A stretch of 64,000 bases of DNA from Leuctra nigra (Eukaryota > Arthropoda > Insecta > Plecoptera > Leuctridae): the NCBI GenBank assembly GCA_934045905.1, contig OW203771.1, positions 4,216,001 through 4,280,000 on the forward strand, given 5' to 3'. The notes beneath the pieces were generated by a model. That model did no database searches and was not told the origin of the DNA. It saw only the letters and a program-made list of their open reading frames with translations. The translations under genes and the position numbers were made by a program. Below are positions 23,079 to 38,000 of the stretch, in pieces (the first letter of the stretch is position 1; the number at the start of each line of letters is the position of its first letter).

Positions 23079-26000
23079 ATGGTTATGGAACTCCCCCCCG
23101 CTCCCTCATCTGTAGGCCGCGAGTTCGTGCGCCAGTATTACACGCTGCTGAACCAGGCGCCGGCTCATTTGCACAGGTACGGATTCCTACGTTGTGATGA
23201 ATTTCTGTCCGGTTAAAATAGGCTCTTCTACTCCTCTCTCTGCCTACACTTAGATGCCCATTGTTTTCAGCTGTGGAGTAGCCTCACTTGAACAACAAGA
23301 ACCCATTCCACTCTTCCCTATACCTACATAGAGTTTTTGATCTCTTCCTTTAGGTATGTTTTTACTAAGTGTGGAGTATGTAGGTACACCCAACAAATCA
23401 TAAAACGGTATTTGAACGAAACAGATTGGCTGCTGGTCAGGTTCCTTGACAATCGATCCTTGTTATTATCAATGAAATCGGAGCTCACATACTAGAGGCA
23501 GATGAGGAGTTAGCATGGACTTCATCGGATGATGCCATCACATTGATTTCAGACAATCCATTTCTTTCAAATACCGTTTTATGATTTGTCGAGTGTACTT
23601 GCTTGCTACTCTTTCAATGTAGAATCAATGCAAAACTATAGGTCTGTTGAACCATAATGTAACTTGGGAGGTAAAAGGGTCATTTTCAAAAATGTTGTAG
23701 ATTTGATACTTTTTTTTATTTAAAAAAAAATGTTGATCTAAATGCAATTTGTCGGTGTAGCATGTTAGTATGTTATACTGCATATATATGAAACACCATT
23801 CAGCAGCGAACTTTTTAAAAAGACATAATTAAAAAAATTGAAACACTCAAATTGTCCTTTTTGTAACGATAACTAAAAAGTTAAATAATGGAGGGAATGA
23901 GTACCTAAATGATAACAATTATATGTTATATTTCTAATTAATATGGCCTTGATTTAACAAATTTAATTCAGTTTATTCTGATATTCATCCTACCTACAAA
24001 AATTCACCACTTTCATTTGCGTTACAAAGTGGACTGTCAATGTGTTACAAAAGGCTCATTCCATTCTACTTCACCCAAAGTCGTTGCGCCTAGAATTTTG
24101 ATTTTTTTTATATTTTGGACAGTTGTTCCTACATATAAGTTGATATCAAATCTCTAGTTTCAGTTCGATTCAAGTCGCCAGTCGGTGTAGGTACTCAAAT
24201 TACGTGTAATTAAAGATGGCGCGGACGGGAAAATCGGTGTTTTTAAGCTTCCAGGAGAAATGCTGCCATTTCTATACTATTCAAGTTAACAGAACGATCT
24301 TTGCGGCGTTTTGTTCATAAAAGATCGGTCTATAATTATGTTCCGTACAATTTTGCTGTATATAGAACCCTTCATAATGTAATTTGCCCTCAAACTTTGA
24401 CTAAAATTCTTAAATTTTTCCAATATTTGACGCATGATTGTGAATAGAAGGGAGTAGGGATGGCACCCGGTAAAATTTACCGGTAAATTAAGGTAAATTT
24501 ACCGGTAAATTTACCGATTATTAATTTACCGGTAAAAAAAATTGTAATTTTTTTTTTTTGATCCTCTCCAATGTATGAATGGAGATATCAAATTTTAAGT
24601 AAAAACTATAAGTAAACATCAGTGTGACAACATTAGCAGTTAGGCATATTTTACGTTAATTTTTGGTTGTCCTCAATCATTCAGAATGATAACTCCATCC
24701 ATACCATTACTTCCAATGTCGGAATCTCTCTTCAGGTTTGCTTGTTTAGCAGACACAGATTGTAACTTGATCAAATTGGTGGTCGACAATTCCTCTTATG
24801 GGAGAATAGCACAGGCAGCATGGCATAGCCTACACTAGATTGGTCGAATCAATGCTATTCGGCTATATCATCCCTTATCAAGATTTTTAGATTAGTTTGG
24901 TTTAATGGCGCGTCAACGACGAGGTTATATTGCGCACATTAATTGTTATATTTAACTTTGTTGATCATAATTGGAGGGCACGGGGAGAGGGTCGACCTAA
25001 CAAGCCCGATCCGGGGGAGTCCAGCACTGGTGGGACGGCCAGGTCGGAATGGGGACGGACCGGGGGGTGTGAGGATTCGGGCCGGCTGAACCCGATTTCA
25101 GGGGGATCACCATCTCGAGGGGGGGAGGCCGGCCCGAGGGGACCGCAAATCCAAGGGAGGGCTTGGTTAGGCCGACCCTGGCTGCTCTTGGTCTGGACCT
25201 CACCACTGATCTGTCCGGCATGGGTAACCCTTACACATGAGCATATGCTCGCCGGCGTAGCTGCAATGGATCATTGTCCAACACAAATCCCCCCCACCTC
25301 GATAAGGTGACAGCTGTCGGGGGGTCCCTTATCAATATGGAGTATTGTCATTATTAACATTGATTATAGATGTAGGTATTGATTTTGTCCTGACTGAGGT
25401 AATCTTTGAAAATGGGTAAAATAATAAAGTAGGGTCATTTTTGTATTTGGTATAGTCATGAATTAATATCTGCCATCATTTTTCAAAATTTACCGCTGAC
25501 CGGTAAATTTACCGGTAAATTTACCGATTTTTTCTGACCCGGTAAAAGTGCCATCCCTAGAAGGGGGTGATGGTTCAAACACCCAATTTTATTTTAGTTT
25601 CACCTTATATGTAAGAATAGATTTTCACACTTCATTGTTAGTTTTTATTAATTGTTTTTTTACCCAAAAAAGTCAAAACCCTAAAAAGTACCATTTTTGG
25701 TCTTATTTTCCTCAGGCGGGTACATTGATGCATTGATACATGCATCGATGCATTGAAGGTACATTGATACATTTGAGGTACATTGATGCTCAAATAAATA
25801 CACAGAATAATTTGCAAGTAATGGACGTCATAAATTTGCCAAATTAAGCCAATAAAAAAATACGAAAGTGGTGGGACGCAAATCTACAACATTTTTGAAA
25901 ATGACCCAAAAACCTGCATCAATAATTAATATTAGGAAAACGCTTGGTGTAACGCGTTGATGAGGGAGCCTTCTAGCCACTGCATCCGATTTGATATGCG

Positions 26001-29000
26001 TTCAGCGTTTGCAAGTATCAGCTGCTGTACATGACTTGGAAGTTGGAACTGAAGCATCAAGAGACAGAGATGAAAATTTAGTACACATTTTTCAAATATT
26101 TCAAGTACCTTCCTATAGAATAACATGTCCTTAAAATTACCTTACAATAACTTTGTAAATATAACGATATATTACTGATGTCTTCAAATTGGTGAAAAAT
26201 ACCTAAAATTGTGGTCCCAATGACCATGCGAAGTTTTAAGTAAAACGGTCTTTCGGTTCTAGTTTAAATTTAAAAAATCACAGGAAAGATGGTTTTAAAT
26301 TTTAACCAATTGGAGGATTTAGCTGAACATTTGTAAGATTGGGGACAATATTGGTTGAATGACTTTGCTAAATTTCAAATTGATCAGACCAACCAATCGG
26401 AAGATATATTTTTGTTTAAATTTGAACCAATTACAGAATCCCGTTTAAAAACGACCCCAGGGACCGCATAGATTACATTGTACAAAAATTTCAGATCGAT
26501 TGGTTGTGCGATTTGACCTGGACTGTGCATTAGGCCAAAAAAATCACAGAAGGTGCCATAAGAGTACTGTGTTGACGCTCGCTCAATAATGCTATGGTAC
26601 AGTACTAGGGTATGACTTACCTAAGCCCAATTTACACGGAGCAACTTCTTGTTCAACTTCTGTGCCACACTTCTTGATAGAAATGAGAACATGCTCTAAA
26701 TGATATGTTTTCCCAAGATATTGTCCCTTCTAAACTAGGATTGCCACCTGACCCATCCCGGATTTCCCGAGATTGTTTTCCTTGTCATGGTGCTGGAGAG
26801 GGTGCAGGTGTGAATGTGAACATGATGCTGGAGAGGGTGTAAGTGATGTTACATGGTGCTGGAGAGGGTTTAAGTTACATTATGGCATCACTAAAGTGAC
26901 CAACTCGCAACTGCACTGCACATGTGCCCGGTTACATTATGGCATCACGAAAGTGACCAACTCGCAACTGCACAAGTGCCCGGTTATATTATGGCATCAT
27001 GAAAGTGACCAACTCGCAACTGCACGCGTGCCCGGTTACATATGGCATCATGAAAGTTACCAACTCGCAACTGCACATGTGCCCGGTTATATTATGGCAT
27101 CATGAAAGTGACCAACTCGCAACTGCACGCGTGCCCGGTTACATATGGCATCATGAAAGTTACCAACTCGCAACTGCACATGTGCCCGGTTACATTATGG
27201 CATCACGAAAGTGACCAGCTCGCAACTCACGCGTGCCCGGTTACATTATGGCATCACTCACACCCTTTCGAGGGTGTAAGTGATGTCACATGGTGGGAAA
27301 GGGTGTACCTAAGTGATGTCACATGGTGCTGGGGAGGGTGTAAGTGATGTCAAATGGTGCTGGGGAGGGTGTAAGTGATGTCAAATGGTGCTGGAGAGGG
27401 TGTTAGTGACTTATAATGCATCACAAAATAACTTAAATTGATGCTACCCTCTATGTCAACAATCAAATATAGTCGGCATACCTATTTCATTTCAGCACAC
27501 ATTCATTCAAATTCTTGTGAAAACAAGATGTCTTTTCACCAAAAGCACCATTTGACAGATTACAATTGTTTTGAACGAGGTCCGAAGAAAAATGTGTTGG
27601 ACGCCTTGTTTAGAAGGCCATGATAAAATCAATTGCAATGTCAAATAGTGCTTTTGGTGAATAGACATCTGGTTCTCGCAAGAATTTGAATAAATGTGTG
27701 CTGTAATAAAATAAATATGCCGATTATATTTGATTGTTGACACTACTGAGGTAATCATACATTTCTGTTATTTTGCGATGTAGTTATAACTTTTACTGTG
27801 AACTAGTTACACGTTTGACTTGAAAGTTACTTGCCGTTGCCCGCATGCTTACAGAAGCCACTCACTGGGAAGATGTAAATTTTTTATGCTAGGTGGCGTA
27901 CCTATTAGTGTCGAATAATTCTTGTTTCAATTTTGAATTTTTTAAGATCTATTGTACAATAAAATGGTCAAGTTTCTAGGATCTTGCCAAGATAATAATA
28001 AATATTGAGACCATGCTTCCAACTATTGTCGTGTCAGGGGGTGGGATGATCCCACCAATGTTCTAGGGCACTTGTGTTCTAAGAGCCGACTTGCCAAAAT
28101 AATAATAATCTATCCGTGGTTCCAATTCATTGGGTCAGGGTGTTCCCACCAACACTAGGGCCGCAGGACTCCAGGAAACTGGCTTGCCATGCCTGGCGTT
28201 TCTTCCTCATCTTCCTTCTCTTCTCCTTCCACTTCAAATTGTTCCACAAATTTCTTCCACCGTGTTCTGTTCTCCCACTGTCTCTCAGCCTCCAACTCAC
28301 TCCACCTTCCTCCTCTCTCCAGCACATCCTCCTTGATCAGTCCAATCCACCTGTCTCTTGGTCGCCCCACTCTCCGTGTTCCCACTGTAGATGCTTCAAA
28401 CACCCGCCTTGGCACTCGATCGGTTCTGTAACCACCTAAGCCTCTCTCTTCCCAGCTTGAACCCCAATCTTTCAACCCCCAGCTCTCATCTTCATACTTC
28501 AAACAAACCCTACCTATCCATTCTTGTCACCCCCTTCACACTCAAGAACTTAATCTCAGCTGCCTGTAACTCGTTCCTTTCCTTTCCACCTGCTGAACAC
28601 ATCACTGCCCCGTATATTAGAATTGGCAGGAAATACATCTTGTACATAATGATCTTGCAGACTTATGGAAATTTCTCATTCCACAGCAACTTCGTCACTG
28701 CTTGATAAAATACCCCTTCTTTCTTGTATTTCTCTGTCAACTTCAGCCTTGTTGGAGAGCAGGCTACCCAGATACTTCAACTCTTCCACCTCCTTCAACA
28801 ATCCCTCTCCAAGCTTGATCCTAGCATGACCGTGTTTAAACTTCTTTCTTTCCATGGACATTACTTCTCTCTTCAATTCTCTTATTCTCAAACCCATCTT
28901 CCCTGTCTCTTCACTCCACTTATTAATCTTTAACTGAACTTCCTCCCTAGTTTCTCCCCACACCACCACATCATCCGCATAAATCAACGTTTGAGTATCG

Positions 29001-32000
29001 ACCCCCTCATTTGACTTTACTTTCTTCAGCAACTCGTCCATTACTATGATGAACAGTGTTGGTGACAACACACTCCCTTGTCTTAGCCCTTCGCTAATAC
29101 TAAACCATTCCGATCTCCCCACTCCCGACTGCACACAACTCACACTGTTCTGATACATACATTTGATCCGCTCAACCAAGTCCTTGCCTATTCCTCTCTT
29201 TACCAAACACTCCCAAACTATTTCCCATGGCAACCCAAGATGTTGTCAATAATTTTCAGCAGTGTGCCGGCGGTCAGCTCGGCTCCTAGCTTGGTGCGTG
29301 CCTAGTAATGACGTGTCGTTCCTCCAGGTTCTACAACAACAACTCCTCGTTCGTGCACGGCGGCCTGGACTCGCCGCAGCGTCCCGAGGCCAAGGTGGTG
29401 ATCGGACAGAAGCAGATCCACCAGAAGATCCAGCAGCTCAACTTCAGAGACTGCCACGCCAAGATCAGCCAGGTGGACTCCCAGGTGAGATGGCCAACCG
29501 AATCAGATCAATGTCATACTATGTACCTACGTTTACCCACGGTGTTCTCAAGCGTGTTAGTTTTAGATTGTCGAGAACATCGGCCGCGAACCGGTGGTCC
29601 GTGAGAAAATTTTGGTGGTCAGCAGAAAAATTAGTTCTATTTAAACTTTTAACTTTCGTGGCAATTTATTTAATGTACAAAAATTAAAAGCCCAATTCGG
29701 ATAGTGAGATTCTGTACACCTCAAGACTAGACAATGCCTCGCCATCCACTAATATTAAATATTATTGATATGTTTATAAGGTCTAGCTCCAATTCACGTT
29801 CTTCACGCTCACCAAGCGCGCTAGTGTCGCGGGCATAAATCCAATATGGCAGGTTCTAGTGCGGGTGACGCTGGAATGTCCATATAGCGCTGTGTAAATG
29901 TTTCCTGTTTTAACGAAGTTTATATAAATTATATGTTGCATGTTTTGATGCGTCTTGTAAATATATATTGAAATACAATATTTCAGAGGTCTTTAACGTT
30001 AGTGTATAAAGTGCATACCATTATTTCAACACTTTTGACATAGTATGACTTTTACATAAAGTCAATAGATTATTAATCGAAATGTACGAAAATGTACGTT
30101 GCTTTGTTTATAATATGATGCGATTTTATAATCTCAGTACTTGTGCAACCTTTCCTCTCAAAATCCGTACAAAATAAATAAGATAATCACACTTTTCCTA
30201 CCCCCTAGAGCAATGGGCTTTACGCATGAGCAGGTGCCTACTAATTAGAGCATATTATTGGTGATTATTTACACAATACTCATGTTCATGGAACGAGGCC
30301 TATGAAATATTGTTCTAAAAGCTTTGATATTTAATTATTAATGTTAGTTTTACAAACACAATCAAAGTGAATGTGGAAATACATTAAAATCAAGTGCGTT
30401 GCCACGGACTTTTCCAGCAATGTCATAAAGACTATTTTAAACATGATTCTCTTCAACTCTATGCAAAGGGGGTAACAGTTTGACGCAATTAATTGTATTC
30501 TAATTTATTATTATCATTATAATGAATGAAAAAAATGAGCTTTGTATTTGTAGTTAAATTCAATCCAACATCTTATGAATGTCCACATAGCATCAATTAA
30601 CACACTAAAATGGCCATATTGAAAACCTTCACCGCACTCAAAGGGTTCCGCCAGAATCCGCTAGGTGGCAGACTCTTCGGTGGTAAAAGCGAATTGACGT
30701 AACGGCGACGGGAGAACGCAAAGTAAGAAGTTTAATATGTGCTATCAAATTAAACTGTTCAAAGTTTATTGGGGCGTGAACTGTTGTACTATTTGATATA
30801 AAATAACTTAAACTGTTGCTAAGTTGCGTTCTCCCGTCGCCGTTACGTCAATTGAAGCTCAGCCTTTCATTTGCATTATTGTGTCCCACTTCAGGGCTCA
30901 ATACTTGTTTATTTTATTTCATATCACATGTTTTATAGTTTTTTGCTATCTACAGCTTATATAAAAATCAGAAAATAATCTCATATATGGGTGTGTGAAT
31001 CCATAAAATTTCGTGATGATGACTTCGAGGACAACCAAAATGTACCTCTTAGGCTCTTACATAAAAAATTAAAATGACTAGGTCTGGATGTACACTCAAA
31101 CCAATTAAAAACGGTTCTTTGCACAAAACGGATTGGCTGCTGGTCAGGTTCCTTGACAGTAAAATAAATCCTTGTTATTATCGATGAAATCAGAGCTCAC
31201 CTACTAGATTTAGGCAAAGACTTCATGGGATGATGCCATCAAACTTTTATCAGATACCTAATCCATTTCTTTCGAGGTACCGTTTATTATTTGTTCAAGT
31301 ATACTTTCAATTCACAAAAATCCTGTTCAGTTTTGATTCGGATTTGAATTAATGTCCCGTCCGTACCGCACGCAAGTAACGAGGGCATGTTCCACTGCTC
31401 CAGGCCACGCTGGGTGACGGAGTGGTCGTGCAGGTGACCGGCGAGCTGTCCAACAGCGGGCAGCCGATGCGCCGCTTCACGCAGACCTTCGTGTTGGCCG
31501 CGCAGACGCCCAAGAAGTTCTATGTCCACAACGACATCTTCCGCTACCAGGACCTGCTGTGCAACGAGGACGAAGAGGAGGGCGAGGGGGAGGAGGCGCT
31601 GCAGGAGGAGGGGGAGGATGTGGAGGCAGTCTCCGACATCCCCATCCAACAGGTAATACACAGCGCATTCCTGGCTTTCTCCAGACAATGATATTGCTTC
31701 AACGGGATATTTCGTCGTGTTTTTTATTTTATATAAATTATTTTTGTCAACAACAGTTTCAATTTTTCTATTAGGTACATTTAAAACCTTCTCAGTACAA
31801 TAAATTAACAAAACTTCAATCAAAGTGGAAATTTGATCAACATTTGATAGTAGTTTTGATAATTTATTCTTCTGAAGAATTCCTGTATATATTATGTGCC
31901 ATACCCTGATAGAAATATGTAATCCTGTGTGTAGAGTATAGTACGTTTATTCTCTATATACCTATTTGCCAGGTTTCCATTGATTTCCACTCAGAATTTG

Positions 32001-35000
32001 CACAATGGAGCTTGACAAGGAACAAGTGTTTGTTTTGGCAGGTTGTAAATTTAGAGATGAGCCAGGTATCAAGTCAGGGGCTGGAGGGTGATTTTCTCTA
32101 CACTGTGCGTTGATGCCAAATGGTTACGATTTACAGATCATAAAACACGGCTTGTTTGTAATTGTCATGTTCTTGAGCCGTTGACAATGGATGAATGGCA
32201 TTTGTCACTGGATGGATACAGCGTTTGCCGACATAGGTATACAGATAATAAACGTACTATACCTAGGTATGACAGCTTTAGTTTGTGAGTGAAATTTTGT
32301 GAATTAACTTGGCACTGAGGGGCGGGCTAGGGCAAAATAACCTGGCAGTTTAAAGGTTAATAGGAAAATTGGAACTGTTGACAAAAATTATTTAGCTACC
32401 TACATAGTACGCCCACCTCTAAGTGTTCGTACTGTGTTTCTCATAAGAGCACAATGTATAAACCGGTAGGAACACTTGGAGGTGGGTGTATTTTTAAACT
32501 TGATGTGCCCGAAAATAGTAATGCGCAACAGCGCAAATGAATGCTAATGGTAGCATAATTTAGGGATTTAAAATTGGAAATATATTTTTTAACAATTTCT
32601 TTCTATTTAAATTACATTAATTATGCATTCACAAAATTTAATTACTAATTAAAATAACAGTACAAATGAAAAAAAAAGTTTGGGGCCTCCATTGCGTCCT
32701 ACAGGTTTTGAACCCGGGACACTTGGAGCTGGGGTATTCTTCGGACCAATCAGGGCCAGGGAGGTCATGCCTCAGACCACGCAGCCACGGAGACCCCTTG
32801 AAAATAGAGCAATTTATAACTTATATCAATTCAACTATCACTTGACAACAATATCATCAGATGCATTGTTCAAATGTGCTCGGTAGTATCCGTGGAAACT
32901 TGTTTTTGGTCTCCCTGTTTTTGGTATTTTCTTTCCTGATTGTTTTTAAAGAACTCTTTATTAGCGATTGTTAGAGATGATCTTGATGCAAATTTAATGA
33001 TTAAAAAGAAGTTTTTAAAAGAATCTTCAGATCAAATTCAGAGATTTCTGTATTGTTATATTCTATTGTTAAATTGCTAAATCGATGACAAAGTGAAAAT
33101 TTCAACATCAAATCGAAATAATTTCGACATCGTAATAATGGGCCACATCGAAATAACTGGCAACACTGTGGTTGCGCCTGCCTAAAGCCATGTTCCACCC
33201 CCCTCGCTTCAACAAATGACGAGGAAATTATTGAAATAAAGTACTACACCTCATATAATCAATATTTCTGCTTATGAGAAATCAATGAGGAGTGAAGTTA
33301 GTTGTAAAATTAGCAACATTGGTAAAATCCCATGGTCCTCTGATTCTATGAATCTCCGGCTGCTAGTTTACATTGGAACACAGCTGCTGCACAATGAACT
33401 GTCTCCTCAGCTCAGTTGGTAGAGCACTGGACTTGACACTCAATTTGAATCCCGGAGGAGGGAAATCTGTTCACTTTGCAGTTGGTGTTTAAATTAGTGT
33501 TAGTCCGATGCGTTGCTAACTGTAGTGTGGTGTGATCAGGCTGCGCTGGCGCCACCGCACGGCTTCTACAACAGCTCTGTGAGTGCGCCGCCCCAGCACC
33601 ATCTGGTGGCGGCCCCGGTCCCTGTCGTGGCGGCGCCCGTCGCCATCGTCAACGGCTCGGCACATCCCGACGAGGTAAGACACATTCGACAGGCTGTGAC
33701 GGAAATAGTTCAACAGTACTTACATGTTCGTAGAAGACCCGAAGTCCATTTGCTCAAGAATTGTTATTTGGCATATTATTTGGAATCATATAATCAAGCT
33801 CGAGCAATTGAGGGGCCGCGTCGATTAACCATCTTATGTTAGTTAGCTGGTTTAGGCGCGGATAGCAAGCCATGAGTTCAGTGGTTTGTTTACTGCTAGT
33901 CCTGACAGTTGGAGCCTGTGTTATTCCTTCCTTAATGATTCTGAACGAATTATATGTTGAGTTACCCCACTTGGTTCCATTGTAATAGGAAAGTTTGTCA
34001 TCAAATATCTCGGTTAGCCAAACCGGTTAGTTGGACTTGGATGGTTTATCTACGCGACCCCTCAATTGCAATTTGACTTCTATTGGATGAAGGCTGTCTA
34101 CTACCTAGTTTTAGAGTAAGCGATAAAATATAAGGCCCTCACTTTTAATGTACTACAGTACAGAATTATCTTGATAAAAGATATAACCATTTCAAATATA
34201 ACTTTATATTTTTTCTTCAATCTTGGTAGATATTCAATTATTGATCTCGCTTAGTGTGAAGACAAAATTCAAATTCATACACACTTTAAAGAACAGTGTC
34301 TTTCCCATTACCTTACGCAGGCCTCTTACCGGTCCTTTGCTGTTACTTGAAGATGTCTCGAGCGCGTGTGTTTGTGTGCAGATGGCGCATGTGGTGCCGG
34401 TGTTGGTGCCTGTGCTGCCCACCCCCGCCGCCCCCCTGCCCCCCTCGCCGCGGCCCGTGGAGGAGGAGCCGGCCGCCCCCCAGGAGGTGGTGGAGGCGGC
34501 CCCCCCGCCACCCGCCGAGCAGCCCATCACAGTCGAGCCCGAGGCCGAGGAGGAGCTTGTGGAGGAGGAGAAGCCCGAGGTGCCCCTCGTCGAGCCAGGT
34601 ACGTTCTTACTAGGGGTGTTCAACGATTATTTTATTTAAATCGATTATTAATTCGATTTTCGTAATTTCAATCGATTAATAATCGAATTAAATCGTATTG
34701 ATATCATCATGTTCAGGGTGGTCATCAATCATCATATTATCGTCTTTTATGGCAATATTAACCTCAACAATGAAATGTGTCCGGGAAGTCATTAATTTTT
34801 ACTTAAAATACGCTGTAATGTGCCGTAATTCATTTAATCATCACTGATAAATGGTAATGCGAATTAGAAATACACACTGAAACTTGGGAAAATACACACA
34901 AACATAAATTTATCACCAAAATATTACGCACACAAAGAAAAATGTGGACAGAATGAAGGCAGCCATTTTAGATGTTGTAAAATGCAACCATTTTCAAGGC

Positions 35001-38000
35001 GCCAAATTCAAATTGATGTAATTCGATTATTTGCACTAACATCGATTAATCGTTTTGAATGTCATAATCGATTAATCGATTCGATTAAATCGTAATCGTG
35101 AACATCCCTAGTTCTTACAGCAGGCAGTCTCGCGGCGTTGATATCATGCGACCTTACATGTCATGTCACTCATAACAATCCTTGCAAATGTAAAAAACAT
35201 TTCATGGTTCATGTTTTACATTTTTATTCATTTTAAAATCCTTTATCACTTGATCTAATGTAATATTTATGTATTTGTAATGAATAATAATAATAATTGT
35301 AATCATTAGAGAAGGAGTTCTAAATTAAATGTCGTGAAATAGAAGTTCAAGTTCTGTACCTAACAAGAAGTGCTTAATATGGTGTGAAAAGGAGAAGTTT
35401 TTTGCAGAAGTTGATATATTGTCTGTTCCATTTAGTATTTTGTCAAAGCACCTTTCAAGGTACTTGTTGAGAGTCTTGTTTGTGATAGATTACATTATCA
35501 GCAAGTGTCACAAATTATCTCAAAATAAGCACTTAGGCCCAGTTGTACCAAGTCCCGATAAAGTTAGGGTAAGATTTATCGCCTGAAACCATGGCAACAG
35601 CAAATGAAACACGACCATCTTGACCGGGCCTTATAGGTACTCCAACAACTTAACTGCTACTGCTTTAGCTTGGGATTCACTGGCCGAGAATGAACCATGT
35701 GACATGTTGTTTCAGTGAACGAGCCCAAGACCTACGCCACGCTGCTGAAGTCCGGTCCGATCAGCTTCGCCAGCGCCGCCGGCGGCTTTGCCTCGAGCCC
35801 CGCGGTGAAGCAGCCCGAGTACATGCCGCCGTCGCATCGCCAGGACAACAGAGACGGCGGTACGTAGCACGCCAGAGGCTTTAGCTTGAGACCAAGTCGC
35901 TTGCTCCGAGTGGACTGGACTTGACTAGCTTAGGGATTAAGATTATGTGTGACTGTGGAATGAATCGTGGTCTTGAAATATAAAACAAAAGTGTGAAGAA
36001 TTCAGATCTTTTAAAAGTCCACAGGGCTAAAGTTTAGGTTGAACTGTTTATGTACAAATAAAAATGTATTATGATAATTCAAATTTTAAAAACTGGTTAA
36101 CTTGTTGTTACCTATTTATTGTAACAGGATTGATTGGGGGAATTTGCAGATTTTCTGTGCATGGACAATTTCTTGGGTTTGATTGGTTATCATGAATTCA
36201 TAAGTTATCAAATAAATGATAAATTATCTTGGAAAGGGGGACATAGAGGAGGGGCAATGTGCACGCAACTGTCGAGAGTGTTGACATGAGATGGTGTTGC
36301 AGGGTTCGCTGGGCGCGGAGGCATGGGCCGGCCGCGGGGCACGACCGTGAGGGGCATGGGGCGCGACACCAACAGCCGCCCCCCGCTGCAGCAGAACCAA
36401 CAGCAGCAGCGACAGAGCTTCAACGAGGACAGGGACAGCTCCAACAACAGCGGTGAGCCCTTTCCGTCCCTTGAGCAGTTGTTCCGTTTTACTTTATTCG
36501 TTCTCAGATCGGCAATGAAAAAATAATTAGTACCTATACTTGGCACAACTACCTAAATACCTACATCTGACTGACTGCAAGATGTTAGATGGCACCAACA
36601 GAAGTCGGTCCAAGCGATCTCCTTGTCTCACTCTAGTAGGTGACCTCACATTTCAATGATAATAGCAAGGATCAGTTGTTATGGAACATCACCAGCAGTT
36701 ATTCAAATTTGTTCAACGATCAAATTTTGTTGTGCCGAGTGTATGAAGATATTTTTCTTAATATTTTGCTGAAATTGTGACTGATACTCCCTGTCCAATG
36801 TACGCTTGAAATAGGCCACCATTGCAGACATAGGATAGATCCAAGGTCATCCCATAAGACGTAATGTACAAAAAATCCAATTCCGACGTTTGCTGGATGT
36901 AATGAGTGAAATTTTCAAATAGTGTGCCAAATTAAAATACATGTAAGTGGCAAGTGCTCATAACTTCAAGTGACTAGACTAGATTACATTTTTCCAAAAA
37001 GTGGTAAACGACTTTCGAAGAGTTACTCATCCTCGCCAACATTGTTGATTGCGCCAAAGTATTCTCTATTTCAAAGAGACATTCACAATCCAAGTAATGC
37101 TCCGTTTCATGCAGTCTAGAGTCCTGTATATCATAGGTAGTCCTATACATACCTGCTCATGCTATCTAGGACTCGAGACCCCAAGTAATGGAGTTTAGAT
37201 GGTTATCCTTCCCTTAGCTTCCCAAACAAACAAGATTAAAGAATGTGCAAGTCTTGGTCTGGTATGACAATGTGTGCTTGTGTTTCAGTAAGCGGAGGGG
37301 ACGGCGGGGCAGCGGACCGACGGGGACGGGGCGGCCCGGGAAGCGGCTCCGGACCGCTCTACTCCGACAGCCAGCAGCTGTTCCTCGGCAATCTGCCCCA
37401 CGACGCCACGGAGAATGACCTCAGGGTGCGTGACGATGTCATTTCGTATCATGTTGCATTGGGTCGCTTCGACAGTCTTGTGAAGTTGACTGCAAACTTG
37501 TGAAGGATTGCCATTTCTAGAAGTTTCCCTATGGCAGCATTGACACTTCAAAATACTGGATTGAAATGTATAAAACTCTCGAGCGCAATAGATCACCCAG
37601 AAACATCTTAAATCTTATTAGTAGCTTAAAGTTGTACCTATTGTTCCAGCATCAGTTTTTGAAGGAATCAATGATGAGGAAAGCTATTTAACGATTGAAA
37701 GTGAAGATATCGAGTTCGTTTTGATCGTAGTGTTTAATGCGGCTCAAAACTATAACTTAAAAGTGGGGATCTCTGAGATTAAATAACTTTTGACCACTTC
37801 TTCTTGCCATGTAGGTATAATGGTGCAGCAGCGAGCTAGATATCTATTTAGTGTGGAGTTTGAAACATATCTCAAGGAGAGTCCCTTTTAATAGGCCTGC
37901 CTAAAGTAACGAAGTGCACTCAATTCTTCAGAGTGTAATAATACAATATTCATTGTAAAATAATTGTATTTAGATGTCATACTGCATACCCCGAGCGCGT

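Larger units (their letters stand above)
23677..25907. mobile_element. TIR element that hosts two further insertions
   Basis: Termini GGGTCATTTTCAAAAATG (continuing TTGTAGATTTG) and the exact reverse complement ending at 25907 define an element of 2.2 kb. Subtracting the nested 1105-bp hAT element leaves about 1.1 kb. AAAA flanks both sides, so the target duplication is uncertain. No transposase ORF is visible. It lies in rasputin intron 1. Confidence 0.75.

Noticed and set aside
24930..25310. 126-codon plus-strand frame rich in Gly and Arg
   Set aside because: It lies in the GC-rich dispersed repeat; the related copy at 50590 has a different, non-corresponding frame, so no conserved protein is encoded.
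28116..28439. Plus-strand Pro/Ser-rich frames
   Set aside because: They are opposite the LINE reverse-transcriptase C-terminus on the minus strand.
33400..33466. A functional tRNA gene
   Set aside because: The A-box is good but the space to the B-box is too short for a full cloverleaf and the B-box is degenerate.
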